NCBI GenBank assembly: GCA_963764365.1
Contig: CAVXSI010000019.1
Coordinates: forward strand, 1 to 64,000
Reading direction: 5' to 3'
Origin: VRUE01 sp963764365
GTDB taxonomy: Bacteria; Actinomycetota; Thermoleophilia; Solirubrobacterales; 70-9
Length of the DNA: 64,000 bases
The notes below the pieces were generated by a model, which saw only the letters and a program-made list of their open reading frames with translations, did not search any database and was not told the DNA's origin. This document shows positions 46,116-55,884 of this stretch, piece by piece; position 1 is the stretch's first letter, and every line of letters starts with the position of its first letter. The translations under genes were made by a program, and so were the position numbers.

Positions 46116-47483
46116 GCGTCGCCGCGCCCCCAGAGCCCCGCCTCGGCGCCGCCGTCGACCTCGCCGCCTGGCGACCGCCGGCCCCGCTCGCCGTGCTGCC
46201 CGGCTTCCGCGACCACCACCTGCACCTGCTGGCCGCCGCGGCGGCCAGGCTCTCGGTCGACGTCGGGCCCACGGCCGCACCGCGCCTGCGGACGCTGCTG
46301 GCGACGATCGCGGGGGCGGCTGCGGCGGCGCCGTCCGGCGCCTGGGTTCGCGCCTGGGGCTACGACGACGCCTTCCTCGCCGAGCTGCGGCATCCGACCC
46401 GAGCCGAGCTCGACTCGGTCGCCGGCGATAGGCCCGTGGTCCTCCGCCACCGGGCTGGGCACGTCGCCGTCGTCAACTCGCGCGCCGCGGACGCTGCTCG
46501 GCGGGCCGGTGCCCCCGGACGGGATCCTGGTCGACGCCGGCGAGCTGCTGGATGCGATCCCCCGGATCGCCCCGGAGGCGCTCGCGAGGGCCGTCTCGGA
46601 CCTCTCGGACGAGCTCGCGGCGGCAGGCGTCACGGCGGTCACCGACGCCACCGTCGGCAACGGCCTCGAGGAGATCGAGCTGCTGGCCGACCTGCGCGCC
46701 TCGGGGCGGATCGCACAGCGCCTGACGGCGATGGTCGGGCTGGACCGGATCGAGGAAGTCGCCGCGGCCGGCCTGCGCCACGGCGGCGCCTGGCGCGGCC
46801 TCGAGGTCGGTCACGCGAAGGCCTACGTCGACGGGTCCAGCGATCCCGCGCGGCTGCGCGAGGCCGCGGCCGCCGCGGCCGCTCGCGGCTGGCCCGTGGC
46901 GCTGCACGTCATCGACCTGCTCGCCGCCGACATCGCGATCGAGGCGCTCGAGCAGGTGCCGCCGCCGCCGGGGAGGAGGCACCGAATCGAGCACCTCTCG
47001 CTGGCTCTGCCCGAGCAGGTCGAGCGGCTCGCCGCTCTGGGCGTCGTCGTCGTCACCAACCCCGGCTTCCTTGCCGAGCGGGGCGGCAAGTACCTGCGCG
47101 AGCTGAGCGCGGACGAGATCGGCTGGCTGTACCGCGTGCGCAGCCTGCGGCAGGCCGGGATCGAGGTCCGGGCCGGCACCGATGCACCGGTCACGGCGCC
47201 GGCGCCGCTGCCGGCGATGGTCGCCGCGGTCCGCCGTCGCTACCGTGGGGAGGTGCTGGCGCCACAGGAGGCGGTCGGCGCGCGGGTCGCGGTCGAGCTG
47301 TTCTCGGGCGGCGAGCACGAGCTGCGACGCGGAGACGCCGTGCTGCTCTCGGAGAACCCCCGCCGGGACAGCGCCGCGCTCTCCCGCGCCCGGGTGCTGG
47401 CCACCTACGTGGCCGGTCGGCGCGTCTACGCGGCGCCCTGTCACCGACCTGGATTGCCGGACGAACCGATGGAGGATGATTAG
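46112..47483 (+). CDS. Amidohydrolase-family protein, YtcJ-like (one frameshift)
   Basis: Metal-dependent hydrolase with a TIM barrel. Metal ligands: LPGFRDHHLHLLA (His-x-His), HVIDLLAADIA and RHRIEHLSLA, GTDAPVTAPAPLPAM (Asp). About 456 residues, shorter than the 530-570 of typical YtcJ proteins. An extra base lies near 46500. TTG start overlapping the ligase stop (TTGA). It may open a lactone or amide ring. Followed directly by two tiny cysteine-rich proteins. Confidence 0.72.
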
Positions 47484-47597
47484 ATGAATCAGGCTGGAAA
47501 ACGAATGAAATGCGAAGTCTGCGGCGCCGAGGTGGTCGTCACCAAAGGCGGCGACGGCCAGCTCATCTGCTGCGGTCAGCCGATGGTCGAGAAATAG
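47484..47597 (+). CDS. Desulforedoxin-like small protein, copy 1
   Basis: A 37-residue protein too short for usual gene finders. Four cysteines at 10, 13, 29 and 30 (KCEVCG and ICCG) match desulforedoxin, which has the C-x2-C...CC pattern and binds one Fe(SCys)4 centre in a dimer of about 36 residues; the rest (PMVEK end) fits too. The ATG directly follows the amidohydrolase stop, with GGAGGATG as ribosome site. Likely an electron carrier or zinc/iron ribbon for a neighbouring oxidoreductase. Confidence 0.75.
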   Translation: MNQAGKRMKCEVCGAEVVVTKGGDGQLICCGQPMVEK

Positions 47598-47618
47598 GAC
47601 ACGAGAGAGGAGACAAAG

Positions 47619-47759
47619 ATGCTGGAGCTCGGTAAGCGATACGCCTGCGAGAACTGCGGCACCGAGTCGCTGGTCACCAAGCCGTCCGACGGCGTGATGA
47701 CCTGCTGTGGCGAGGAGATGAAGCAGATGGCGCCGAAAAAAGCCGCCTCCGCCGACTGA
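47619..47759 (+). CDS. Desulforedoxin-like small protein, copy 2
   Basis: 46 residues, start at ATG 47619 after AGAGGAGACAAAG. Cysteines again at 10, 13, 29 and 30 (ACENCG and TCCG), followed by a Lys/Ala-rich tail (MAPKKAAS). It differs from copy 1 at most other positions, so the pair is old or has split roles, perhaps forming a heterodimer. Sits 15 bases before a crotonase gene. Confidence 0.75.
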   Translation: MLELGKRYACENCGTESLVTKPSDGVMTCCGEEMKQMAPKKAASAD

Positions 47760-47774
47760 GGGCCGGGGTGGGCG

Positions 47775-48497
47775 ATGGCGCCGCGGAGCGAAGGCGCGGC
47801 GGTGCGCGAGCTCTGCCTGCCGGCGGGGCCGCTGTCGCTGGATGCCGCCGCCCTGCTCGAGCGCCAGGCGCTCGAGATCGGCGAGGATCGCGGAGCGCGG
47901 GTTGTCGTCCTGCGCTCCGACGGGCCTGACTTCTGCCCCGGTCCGGCCGCCGACCTCGATCCGCTCCGTTGCGGCCACGACCCGGCGGCGGCGCTCGCGG
48001 CGATTCGCTGCCCGACGGTCGCGGCGATCGAGGGCCGAGCCGAGTCGGTCGGGCTGGAGCTGGCTCTCGCCTGCGACCTGAGAGTGGCGACGCCGGGCGC
48101 CAGTCTCGGCTTCCCGGACCTGGCCGACGGCAGGCTGCCCTGCTGGGGCGGGACCCAGCGCCTGGTGCGGCTCGCCGGGCTCTCCGCGGCGTTCGGCGTG
48201 CTCTACGGCGAGCCGCTCGGCGGCGAGGCGGCGGCCGCTGTCGGGCTGGTGCAGGAGCTGGCCGCGGCGGGCGAGCTCGGAGCGGCGGTGGACGGGCTGG
48301 TTGGGGCGCTGCTCGAGCTGGCGCCGCTGGCCCTGGAGCTGGTCAAGGAGGCGCTCTGGCGAGGCCAGGAGATGTCGATGCGCGGTGGGCTCGAGCTCGA
48401 GGGGGACCTCAACCACCTCCTGCAGGGAACGGCCGACCGGGCCGAGGGCATCGCCGCCTTCCTCGAGAAGCGCCCGGCCCGGTTCGAGGGACGGTGA
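47775..48497 (+). CDS. Divergent enoyl-CoA hydratase-family protein
   Basis: Crotonase fold, 240 residues. The first oxyanion segment is altered (DFCPGPAADLD in place of FCAGADL) and the second reads AIEGRAESVGLELALACDLR; the GGTQRLVRLAG segment and EKRPARFEGR tail are kept. The change at the first segment casts doubt on ordinary hydratase activity. Overlaps the following gene by 4 bases (GTGA). Confidence 0.7.
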   Translation: MAPRSEGAAVRELCLPAGPLSLDAAALLERQALEIGEDRGARVVVLRSDGPDFCPGPAADLDPLRCGHDPAAALAAIRCPTVAAIEGRAESVGLELALACDLRVATPGASLGFPDLADGRLPCWGGTQRLVRLAGLSAAFGVLYGEPLGGEAAAAVGLVQELAAAGELGAAVDGLVGALLELAPLALELVKEALWRGQEMSMRGGLELEGDLNHLLQGTADRAEGIAAFLEKRPARFEGR

Positions 48498-49945
48498 GCA
48501 CGCTGCCGCTGCTGGGCGGCCTGCGGGTTGCGATCGCCGCCGACGACCCCGCGGCACGCTCGGCGGGCGCGCTGCTCGCCCAGCTCGGTGCGACGCTCGA
48601 GCCGGGGCCCGGCGGCTCCGGGATCGGGCTGCAGGTCGACGGCTCCGCGACGGCGCCGCTCCCCGTACGCCTGCTGCACGGCGAGGCGCTCGCAGGGGGG
48701 CTGCCCGGGCTGCCACCGGGCGTCGGCGAGCGCGCCGCCGGGCTCGCGCTCGCCGGCGCGGCGCTGGCCGCGTCCCTCGCGGGCGAGAGGGTCGACGTCT
48801 GCGCCCCGGCGCTGCTCGCCCAGCTCTACCTGCCCGCGCTGCTCGCGGCCAGCTACGGTGCCCCGCCGGCGCGCCGCTGCGCGGCACCGCTGGCGGTTGG
48901 CGGCGGTGCCGTGCAGGCCGACCTCGGCGTCGCCGAGAACGCGCGCAACTTCGAGACGCTGCTGGAGACCGCTCCGGCGGCGCTGCGGTCGGACCCGGAG
49001 GCGCTCGCCCGCGAGGCTCAGGAATGGCGGTTGCCGGTTCTTCCATACCGTCGCCGCGGCGCCGGGGTCCGCGGCAGCCTCGCCGTCGCCGCGGCTCGCA
49101 CCGCGGTCGCGCCGGGGTGGGAGCCGTGCGGAATCCTCGACCTCACCTCGATGTGGGCGGGGCCGCTGGCCACGTGGCTGCTCGCGAGTGCCGGCGACAC
49201 CGTGCTCAAGGTCGAGTCCGAGGCGCGTCTGGACGGCATGCGGGCGCTCGACGGGCGCGGCATCCATCCTCCCGGCGCCGATCCGGGCGCCGGCAACGCC
49301 AGCGGCATGTACAACGCGCTCAACCGCGGCAAGCGCCGCCTCGACCTCGACCTGCGCGACGTGGATGCCCGCGAGGCGCTGCTCGAGGCGCTCGGCGGCT
49401 GCGACCTGGTGGTCGAGAGCTTCTCGCCGCGGGTGATGGGGAACCTGCGGCTCGACCACGGCGTCCTCGACTCGCGCTCGCCGGGCGTCACGCTGATCTC
49501 GGTGCCGGCGCTGCCCCCGCGCGGGCCCTACGGCTCCTGGGTCGGGTTCGGCGCCGGCGTGCACGCGATCGGCGGTCTCGGCGAGGCGGCCGGTGCCTTC
49601 GCCGCCCCGGCCTTCGCCTACCCCGACGTCCTCGCCGGCCTCTCTGCCCACGCGGTGGCGCTCGCCGCTCGCTACGGGCGCCGCCATGGCCACTGGCGGG
49701 GCGGCCACCTGAAGGTGCCGATCAGCGCCGCGCTGCCAGGCCCGGTGGCGGCGAGGAGCCGCTGGTGGGAGCCCGGCGAGGAGCCCGACGAGCTCGGCGC
49801 CGAGCTCGCCGGGACCGTCGCTCGCGACCTGGTCGAGGACGGGGCCGGGACCCACAGCTACCCGTCCACGCCGCTGCTCGGGCCAGAGCCAGCCCCGGAG
49901 CTGGCGCCGGCGCCAGCCCGCGGCGCTGCGGAGGCGGCGGTCTGA
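48494..49945 (+). CDS. Divergent CoA-transferase-like protein with duplicated module
   Basis: 483 residues, intact. The second half is recognisably CaiB/BaiF (CGILDLTSMWAGPLATWLLAS, YNALNRGKRRLDLDLRD, DLVVESFSPRVMGNL). The first 185 residues look like a shortened copy of the same fold (GALLAQLGATLEPG, ALAASLAGERVDVCAPALLA). No catalytic Asp is seen where expected (GPYGSWVGFGAGVHAIGG). A normal C-terminal region is missing, replaced by a Pro/Ala-rich tail. Possibly a scaffold or acyl-CoA-binding protein. Lies between two crotonases in one transcript. Confidence 0.6.
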   Translation: MSTLPLLGGLRVAIAADDPAARSAGALLAQLGATLEPGPGGSGIGLQVDGSATAPLPVRLLHGEALAGGLPGLPPGVGERAAGLALAGAALAASLAGERVDVCAPALLAQLYLPALLAASYGAPPARRCAAPLAVGGGAVQADLGVAENARNFETLLETAPAALRSDPEALAREAQEWRLPVLPYRRRGAGVRGSLAVAAARTAVAPGWEPCGILDLTSMWAGPLATWLLASAGDTVLKVESEARLDGMRALDGRGIHPPGADPGAGNASGMYNALNRGKRRLDLDLRDVDAREALLEALGGCDLVVESFSPRVMGNLRLDHGVLDSRSPGVTLISVPALPPRGPYGSWVGFGAGVHAIGGLGEAAGAFAAPAFAYPDVLAGLSAHAVALAARYGRRHGHWRGGHLKVPISAALPGPVAARSRWWEPGEEPDELGAELAGTVARDLVEDGAGTHSYPSTPLLGPEPAPELAPAPARGAAEAAV

Positions 49946-49947
49946 GC

Positions 49948-50670
49948 TTGGGGGAGAGGGTCGACATCGAGCCGCGGGAGTCCGGTGTGGTGGCGCTGAC
50001 CCTGCACGGCGCCAACCGGCTGAACATCTTCGACCTCGAGATGCGCGACGAGCTGATCGAGGCGGTCGCAGCCGTCCGCGACCTGCCCGACGCCCGGGTC
50101 CTGCTGCTGCGGGCCAGCGGGCCGGACTTCTCGGCCGGCGCCGACCTGACCGAGTTCGGCGGCGAGCAGAGCGTGATCGAGCGCCGCCGGATCCGCTGGG
50201 ACCGCGACCCGTGGACGCCGCTTTGGGAGCTGCGCCGGCCGACCGTCGCCGCTCTCACCGGCGTGGCGATGGGGGCCGGGCTGGAGATGGCCCTGCTCTG
50301 CGACATCCGCTTCGCCTCGCCCGACGTCGTGCTGGCCCTGCCCGAGCCGAAGCTGGGGATGCTGCCCTCGGCCGGCGGCACCCAGTCGGCGCTGCGGGCC
50401 CTCGGCCTCTCGCGGGCGCTGCGGCTGTGCCTGCTCGGCGACCGGATCGACGCCGACCGGGCGCTTGCCGGGGGTCTCGTCCACCGCCTCTGCGAGGACG
50501 CCGACGCCGAGGCGCTCGCCTTCGCCGAGCGCCTGGCGGCGGCTCCCCCGGGGGCGCTGCGGTCGATCCGCACGCTCGCCCACGCGGCGCTCGAGCTGCC
50601 GCTGGCGGAGGGATTGCGACTGGAGCGCCTGCACGCGGCTTTGGAGGACCCCACAGTCGAGCCCCACTGA
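49948..50670 (+). CDS. Enoyl-CoA hydratase/isomerase family protein
   Basis: Crotonase fold, about 240 residues. DFSAGADLTEFGG and ALTGVAMGAGLEMALLCDIR oxyanion segments, MLPSAGGTQSALRALG. The start is uncertain: TTG at 49948 follows the upstream stop, a GTG near 49987 is an alternative, and neither has a clear ribosome site. The last codons contain the regulatory box of the thiolase gene. Confidence 0.75.
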   Translation: MGERVDIEPRESGVVALTLHGANRLNIFDLEMRDELIEAVAAVRDLPDARVLLLRASGPDFSAGADLTEFGGEQSVIERRRIRWDRDPWTPLWELRRPTVAALTGVAMGAGLEMALLCDIRFASPDVVLALPEPKLGMLPSAGGTQSALRALGLSRALRLCLLGDRIDADRALAGGLVHRLCEDADAEALAFAERLAAAPPGALRSIRTLAHAALELPLAEGLRLERLHAALEDPTVEPH

Positions 50671-50704
50671 TTCCGCGGTTCCGATTGGAGGGCGCCCCTA
50701 ACCT
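50642..50704 (+). promoter_or_regulatory. Promoter of thiolase gene at 50778: box plus -10
   Basis: TGGAGGACCCCACA at 50642-50655, within the end of the preceding gene, and TAACCT at 50699-50704, 43 bases apart. Predicted leader of about 65 bases. Confidence 0.45.
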
Positions 50705-50777
50705 GATTCTTGTCGGGGTGCGGCCTCGGCGCAGTCAAATCGTCCCGAAACGCGAACCCCAGGAATGAGAGATTTCG

Positions 50778-51951
50778 ATGTCTGATGTGGTGATTGTCGA
50801 CGCGCTCCGCTCGCCGGTCGGCCGGCGCAACGGAGCCCTTTCCGGTGTCCACCCCGCGGTCCTCCTCGGCACGGTCCAGAAAGAGCTGGTCGAGCGCACC
50901 GGGATCGACCCCGAGGACGTCGGCCAGGTCGTCGGCGGCTGCGTCGGCCAGGTCGGCGAGCAGGGGCTCGACATCGCTCGCACCGCCTGGCTCACCGCCG
51001 GGCTGCCGATCTCGGTGCCGGCGGCGACCGTCGACGCCCAGTGCGGCTCCTCCCAGCAGGCGACCGCCTACGCCGCCGCGCTGGTCGGCGCCGGCGTCGT
51101 CGACGTCGCGGTCGGCTGCGGCGTCGAGGCGATGAGCCGGATCCCGATGGGGTCCAACATGAAAGACGAGGAGCTCGGCCACCCGATCCCGCCCGAGTAC
51201 GAGGAGCGGTTCGAATGGACCTCGCAGTTCGAGGGCGCCGAGCGGATCGCGAAGAAGTGGGAGATCAGCCGCGATGACACCGATGCCTTCGGTCTGCGCT
51301 CGCAGGAGCTCGCTCACGCCGCCTGGGCCGACCACGTCTTCGACAGCCAGATCGTCGAGATCGACGCCCCGGTGGTCGACAAGGAAGGCAACAGCAACGG
51401 CCAACGCCAGACGGTGAACCGCGACGAGGGCCTGCGTGAGACCACCCTGGAGGCGCTGTCGGGCCTGAAGACCGGTGCTGCCCGACGGCGTCCACACGGC
51501 CGGCAGCGCCTCGCAGATCTCCGACGGCGCCTCGGCGGTGCTGCTGGCGACGCCGGAGCGCGCCGCCGAGCTCGGCCTCGAGCCAAAGGCCCGGATCGTC
51601 GACACCTGCCTCACCGGCAGCGACCCCGAACTGATGCTGACCGGGCCGATCGGCGCCACCCGCCGCCTGCTCGAGCGCAACAAGATGTCGATGTCGGACA
51701 TCGACCTGGTCGAGATCAACGAGGCCTTCGCCTCGGTCGTCCTCGCCTGGGAGCGCGAACTGGAACCGGACATGGACCGGGTCAACCCGAGCGGCGGCGC
51801 GATCGCCCTCGGCCACCCGCTCGGCGGCACCGGCGGCATCCTGATCTCGAAGGCGGTCGGCCAGCTCGAGCGCTTCGACAAGGAGATCGGCCTGATCACG
51901 ATGTGCTGCGGCGGCGGTCTCGGGACGGGGATGCTCATCGAGCGTGTCTAG
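50778..51951 (+). CDS. Thiolase/acetyl-CoA acetyltransferase (one frameshift)
   Basis: About 390 residues after removing an extra base near 51478. Nucleophile region DAQCGSSQQATAYAAALV (Cys about 89), HP motif ALGHPLGGTGG, second Cys in MCCGGGLGTGM. The CGSSQQA form occurs in FadA5/FadA6-like thiolases of steroid degraders and other actinobacterial thiolases; it is suggestive only. The stop overlaps the MFS gene start. Confidence 0.82.
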
Positions 51952-53387
51952 CGGCACCGCGCCCAGGCTCGTCCTCCCGGTCCTCGGCACCGCGGCGGTT
52001 GCCTGGGCGCTCGGCCAGACGACCCTGATCCCCGCCTTTCCGGCGCTGATGCGGGAACTGGAATGCGGGCCCAGCGAAGTCGCATGGACGATGACCGGAT
52101 ACCTGATCCCGGCGGCGGTGCTGACGCCGACACTGGGCAGGCTCGGCGACCTGCTCGGGCGCCGCCGGGTGCTCTTCTGGACGCTGCTGGTGTTCACGAT
52201 CGGCTGCCTGGTCTCGGCGATCGGCACCTCGCTGGAGATCGTCGTGCTCGGCCGCGTGCTGCAGGGCGTCGGCGGCGGCATCTTCCCGCTCTCCTTCGGG
52301 ATCATCCGCGAATCGCTGCCAGCCGACCGCGTCGGGCGCGGCATCGGGCTGATCTCCGCGCTGGTCGGCGCCGGCGGCGGCATCGGCTTGCTGCTGGGCG
52401 GGCCTGATCGTCGACCACGGCTCCTACCACTGGATCTTCTGGAGCGGCGCCGCGATCTCGGCGATCTCCTGCCTCGCCGTGCTGGCGGTGATCCCGGAAT
52501 CCGGCGACCGGGCGGAGGGCTCGGTCGACATCCGCGGCGCCGTCCTGCTCGGCATCGGCCTGGCGGTGCCGCTATTCGGCATCTCCCGCGCCAACATCTG
52601 GGGCTGGACGGACCCCCGGGTCCTCGGCACGATCGCCGCCGGGCTCGCGATCCTCGCGGTCTGGGTGCGGGTGCAGCTGCGGACCAGGCATCCGCTCGCC
52701 GACATCCCGGCGCTGACGGCCCGGCCGGTGCTGACCACGAACATCTCCACCCTGCTCGTCGGGTTCGGCGTCTTCGGCTCCTTCATCCTCACTCCGCAGC
52801 TCGCCCAGGCACCGGTTTCCTCCGGCTACGGGCTGGGCATGACCGCCACCGAGGCGGGCCTGGTCATGGTTCCGGGGGCGATCGCCATGCTCTTCCTCGG
52901 CCCGGTCGCCGGGGCGATGGGAAGCCGCCTGGGCAGCAAGACCCCGCTCGTCCTCGGCGCGGCGATCGCCGCCGCCGGACTCGTCCTGCTCGCCTTCGTC
53001 CACCGCAGCGCGCTGGATCTCGTCCTCTTCGCGGCGATGCTCTACGCCGGCGTCGGGTTCTGCTTCGCGGCGATGCCGAACCTGATCGTCGAAGCGGTGC
53101 CCTCCTCCCAGACAGGGGAGATGACCGGTTTCAACGCTCTCGTGAGGACCACCGGATCCTCGCTCGGGACCCAGGTCTGCTCGGCGATCCTGGCCGGCAG
53201 CGCCCTCGCCAGCGTACCCACGGAGAGCGCCTACGAGCTGGCCTTCCTCGTCTCCGCCGGGGCGGCCCTGGCGGCGGTGCTCGTCGGTCTCACGATCCCG
53301 CCGAGCCGGCGCCACTACCACCCGGGCGTGGCTGAGGAGATCGGCGCCGCGGGGCCGGTCGCGGAGCCGGCCTACGTGCGCCAGTAG
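51944..53387 (+). CDS. MFS transporter, DHA2-like 14-helix exporter (one frameshift)
   Basis: Inner-membrane drug or metabolite:H+ antiporter, about 480 residues with some 14 hydrophobic segments. Motif A is LGRLGDLLGRRRVLFWTLL, motif C-like VLQGVGGGIFPLSFGIIRES. An extra base lies near 52401. GTG start 8 bases inside the thiolase end, so coupled. May export a toxic intermediate of the pathway. Confidence 0.78.
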
Positions 53388-53391
53388 GCGC

Positions 53392-53453
53392 TGGAAAGCT
53401 CCACATCGGTTCGCTCCCCGGCGCTTGCCGCGGCCCGGCGGGCGCGGTTTCAT
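53392..53453 (+). promoter_or_regulatory. Promoter of bioB: palindromic box plus -10
   Basis: TGGAAAGCTCCACA at 53392-53405, one of the best palindromes of the set, and TTTCAT at 53448-53453, 42 bases apart. The GTG start follows 8 bases later, consistent with a leaderless message. Confidence 0.45.
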
Positions 53454-53461
53454 CCAGCGCA

Positions 53462-54610
53462 GTGACACCGACCCACGCCCCCGGCGCTTCCCTGATCACC
53501 CCCGAAGAAGCCCTCGCCTACGGCGAGCTCACCGACCACTCCGAGATCGAAGCTCTCGTCGAACGCGCCTGGGAGGTGCGGGTCGAGAACTTCGGCGACT
53601 CGACCGACATGTGCTCGCTGGTCAACGCCAAGTCCGGCGGCTGCGCGGAGGACTGCGGCTTCTGCGCCCAGTCGCGCTACGCCGAGGCCGACACGCCGAT
53701 GCACGCGATGATGGAGCCCGAGCAGATCCTCGAGCACGCCAAGGCCGCCGAGGCGGCCGGCGCCCACCGCTTCTGCATGGTCACCCAGGGGCAGGGGCTC
53801 TCCAAACGCGACTTCCAGAAGATCCTCGAAGGGGCCGAGCTGGTCTCCGAGCGCACCAACCTGAAGCGCTGCATCTCGATCGGCCACATGTCGGCCGAGC
53901 GGGCGAAGAAGCTGAAGGAGGCGGGCGTCCAGCGCGTCCACCACAACGTCGAGTCGGCCCGCTCCTACTACCCCGAGGTCTCGACCACGGTCCGCTACGA
54001 GGGCCGGCTGCGGACGATCGCGGCGGTCAAGGAGGCCGGCCTTGAGACCTGCGTCGGCGGCATCCTCAACCTCGGCGAGTCCAAGCGCCAGCGGGTGGAG
54101 ATGGCCTTCGAGCTATCGGAGATCAACCCGACCTCGGTGCCGATCAACCTGCTGATACCCAAGCAGGGGACGAAGTTCGGTGAGCGCACGACGATGGACC
54201 CGTGGGAGGTGGTGCAGTGGATCGCGATCTTCCGCCTGGTCATCCCCGGCGCCCTCTTCCGCCTCTGCGGCGGCCGCGTCGAGAACCTCGGCTCGCTGCA
54301 CAAGCTCGCGGTGAAGGCGGGGCTCAACGGGGTGATGATGGGCAACTTCCTGACCACGCTCGGGGCCGAGCCGGCCGAGGACCGTGAGATGTTCGAGGAG
54401 CTCGGCCTCAACGTCGCCCGCCAGCCCGACAACGGCGCCAACCCCCGCCCCGACAACCGCTCCGGCTACCTGGAGGGCGAGAGCCCGGCGACGCCGATGG
54501 ACGAGCTGATCGACCACCGCGACGAAGCGAGCTTCTGGGACCCCTCCACGCAGCTGCGCGTGGTCAAGAAGAGCGGCAAGACGCCTCCGCGACCGCGTGT
54601 GAGGGCCTGA
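53462..54610 (+). CDS. bioB: Biotin synthase
   Basis: Radical SAM enzyme that inserts sulfur into dethiobiotin. 382 residues, intact. SAM cluster cysteines 61, 65 and 68 in GGCAEDCGFCAQS; further conserved RFCMVTQGQG, YHxNxE-type HHNVESARSYYPEV, and MMGNFLTTLG. The extended C-terminus (PPRPRVRA end) is about 40 residues longer than E. coli BioB. Followed after 12 bases by bioF. Biotin would serve the carrier at 27290 and the carboxylase at 37029. Confidence 0.9.
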   Translation: MTPTHAPGASLITPEEALAYGELTDHSEIEALVERAWEVRVENFGDSTDMCSLVNAKSGGCAEDCGFCAQSRYAEADTPMHAMMEPEQILEHAKAAEAAGAHRFCMVTQGQGLSKRDFQKILEGAELVSERTNLKRCISIGHMSAERAKKLKEAGVQRVHHNVESARSYYPEVSTTVRYEGRLRTIAAVKEAGLETCVGGILNLGESKRQRVEMAFELSEINPTSVPINLLIPKQGTKFGERTTMDPWEVVQWIAIFRLVIPGALFRLCGGRVENLGSLHKLAVKAGLNGVMMGNFLTTLGAEPAEDREMFEELGLNVARQPDNGANPRPDNRSGYLEGESPATPMDELIDHRDEASFWDPSTQLRVVKKSGKTPPRPRVRA

Positions 54611-54622
54611 GGGGTACCGACG

Positions 54623-55851
54623 GTGCTCGACCTCGAGCGTGAGCTGACGCGGCTCAGGCGAGAGGGTCTGCTCCGCCGCACGCGCGAGATCACGAGCTCG
54701 CAGGGCCCTTCGGTCGGCGTCGACGGCCAGCGGGCCGTGCTGCTCTGCTCGAACAACTACCTCGGCCTCGCCGACCACCCGCGCGTGCGCGAGGCCGCCG
54801 CCGCGGCGATCGGCCGCTGGGGGGTCGGCGCCGGCGCCTCGCGCCTGATCTCCGGCACGATGGAGCCGCACCGGGAGCTGGAGGAGGCGCTGGCCGACTT
54901 CATGGGTACCGACAGCGCCCTGCTCTTCGGCTCGGGCTACCTGGCGAACACGGGCGTCGTCGCGGCTCTCGGATCCGACCCCGGCGGGACGGTCCTCTCC
55001 GACGCGCGCAACCACGCCAGCATCGTCGACGCCTGCCGCCAGGCGAAGGCCCGGACCCGGGTCTACCGGCACCGCGACCTGGACCACCTCGAGTGGCTGC
55101 TGCGCGACTCGCCCGCCGGGCCGCGGCTGATCGTCTCCGACACGATCTTCTCGATGGACGGCGACGTCGCGCCGCTGCCCGAGCTGGTCGAGCTGGCGCG
55201 CCGCCACGGCGCCCGCCTGGTCGTCGACGAGGCGCACGCGGTCGGCGCCTACGGGCCGGCCGGCCGCGGGGTCGCCGCCGCCGCCGGCCTGGAGGGCGAG
55301 ATCGACGTCGATCGTCGGCACCCTCGGCAAGGCGCTCGGCTCCTACGGCGCCTACGTCGCCTGCAGCGCGCGGATGTCGCCAGTACCTCGTCAACTGCGC
55401 CCGCACCTTCATCTTCTCCACGGCGCCACCGCCGGCGCTGGCGGCGGCGGCGCGCGAGGCGCTGGCGCTGCTGCGGGAGCGACCGCAGCTGCCGCGGCTG
55501 CTGCAGTCCAACAGCGACGTGCTGCGCCGCTCGCTGCGCGAGCATGGCTTCGACACCGGCGAATCGGAGACCCACATCATCCCGCTCCTCTTCGGCGAGC
55601 CCGGCACCGCGACGGCGGTCTCCGAGGGGGCGCTGGCCAACGGCGTCCTGGTGCCGGCGATCAGGCCGCCGACGGTGCCGTCGGGGACCTCGCGCCTGCG
55701 CCTGGTGCCGATGTCGGCGCACTCGCCGCGGCAGCTGACGAAGGCGGCGGCGAAGCTCGCGCGGGCGACCGCGGAAGCAGGTTTGGAGATCGGCACATCC
55801 CCTTTCCCGCCTCCTCTGGAGCGGCCGGAAAGGGCTGATAGCGTCGCCTGA
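54623..55851 (+). CDS. bioF: 8-amino-7-oxononanoate synthase-like enzyme (two frameshifts)
   Basis: PLP-dependent alpha-oxoamine synthase condensing an acyl thioester with alanine. LLCSNNYLGLADHP, GVGAGASRLISGTMEPHRELE, NHASIVDACR, VDEAHAVGAYGPAGRG, and the PLP Lys in GTLGKALGSYGAY. Extra bases near 55315 and 55380; about 408 residues. Position after bioB supports bioF over other oxoamine synthases. The 3' end carries the box for the next gene. Confidence 0.82.
55784..55844 (+). promoter_or_regulatory. Promoter of SDR gene at 55885: box plus -10
   Basis: TGGAGATCGGCACA at 55784-55797, inside the end of bioF, and TAGCGT at 55839-55844, 41 bases apart. The leader of about 35 bases holds GGAGGAATGG. 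Confidence 0.4.
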
Positions 55852-55884
55852 CCGGTCGCCCGATCGGTATGACTGGAGGAATGG

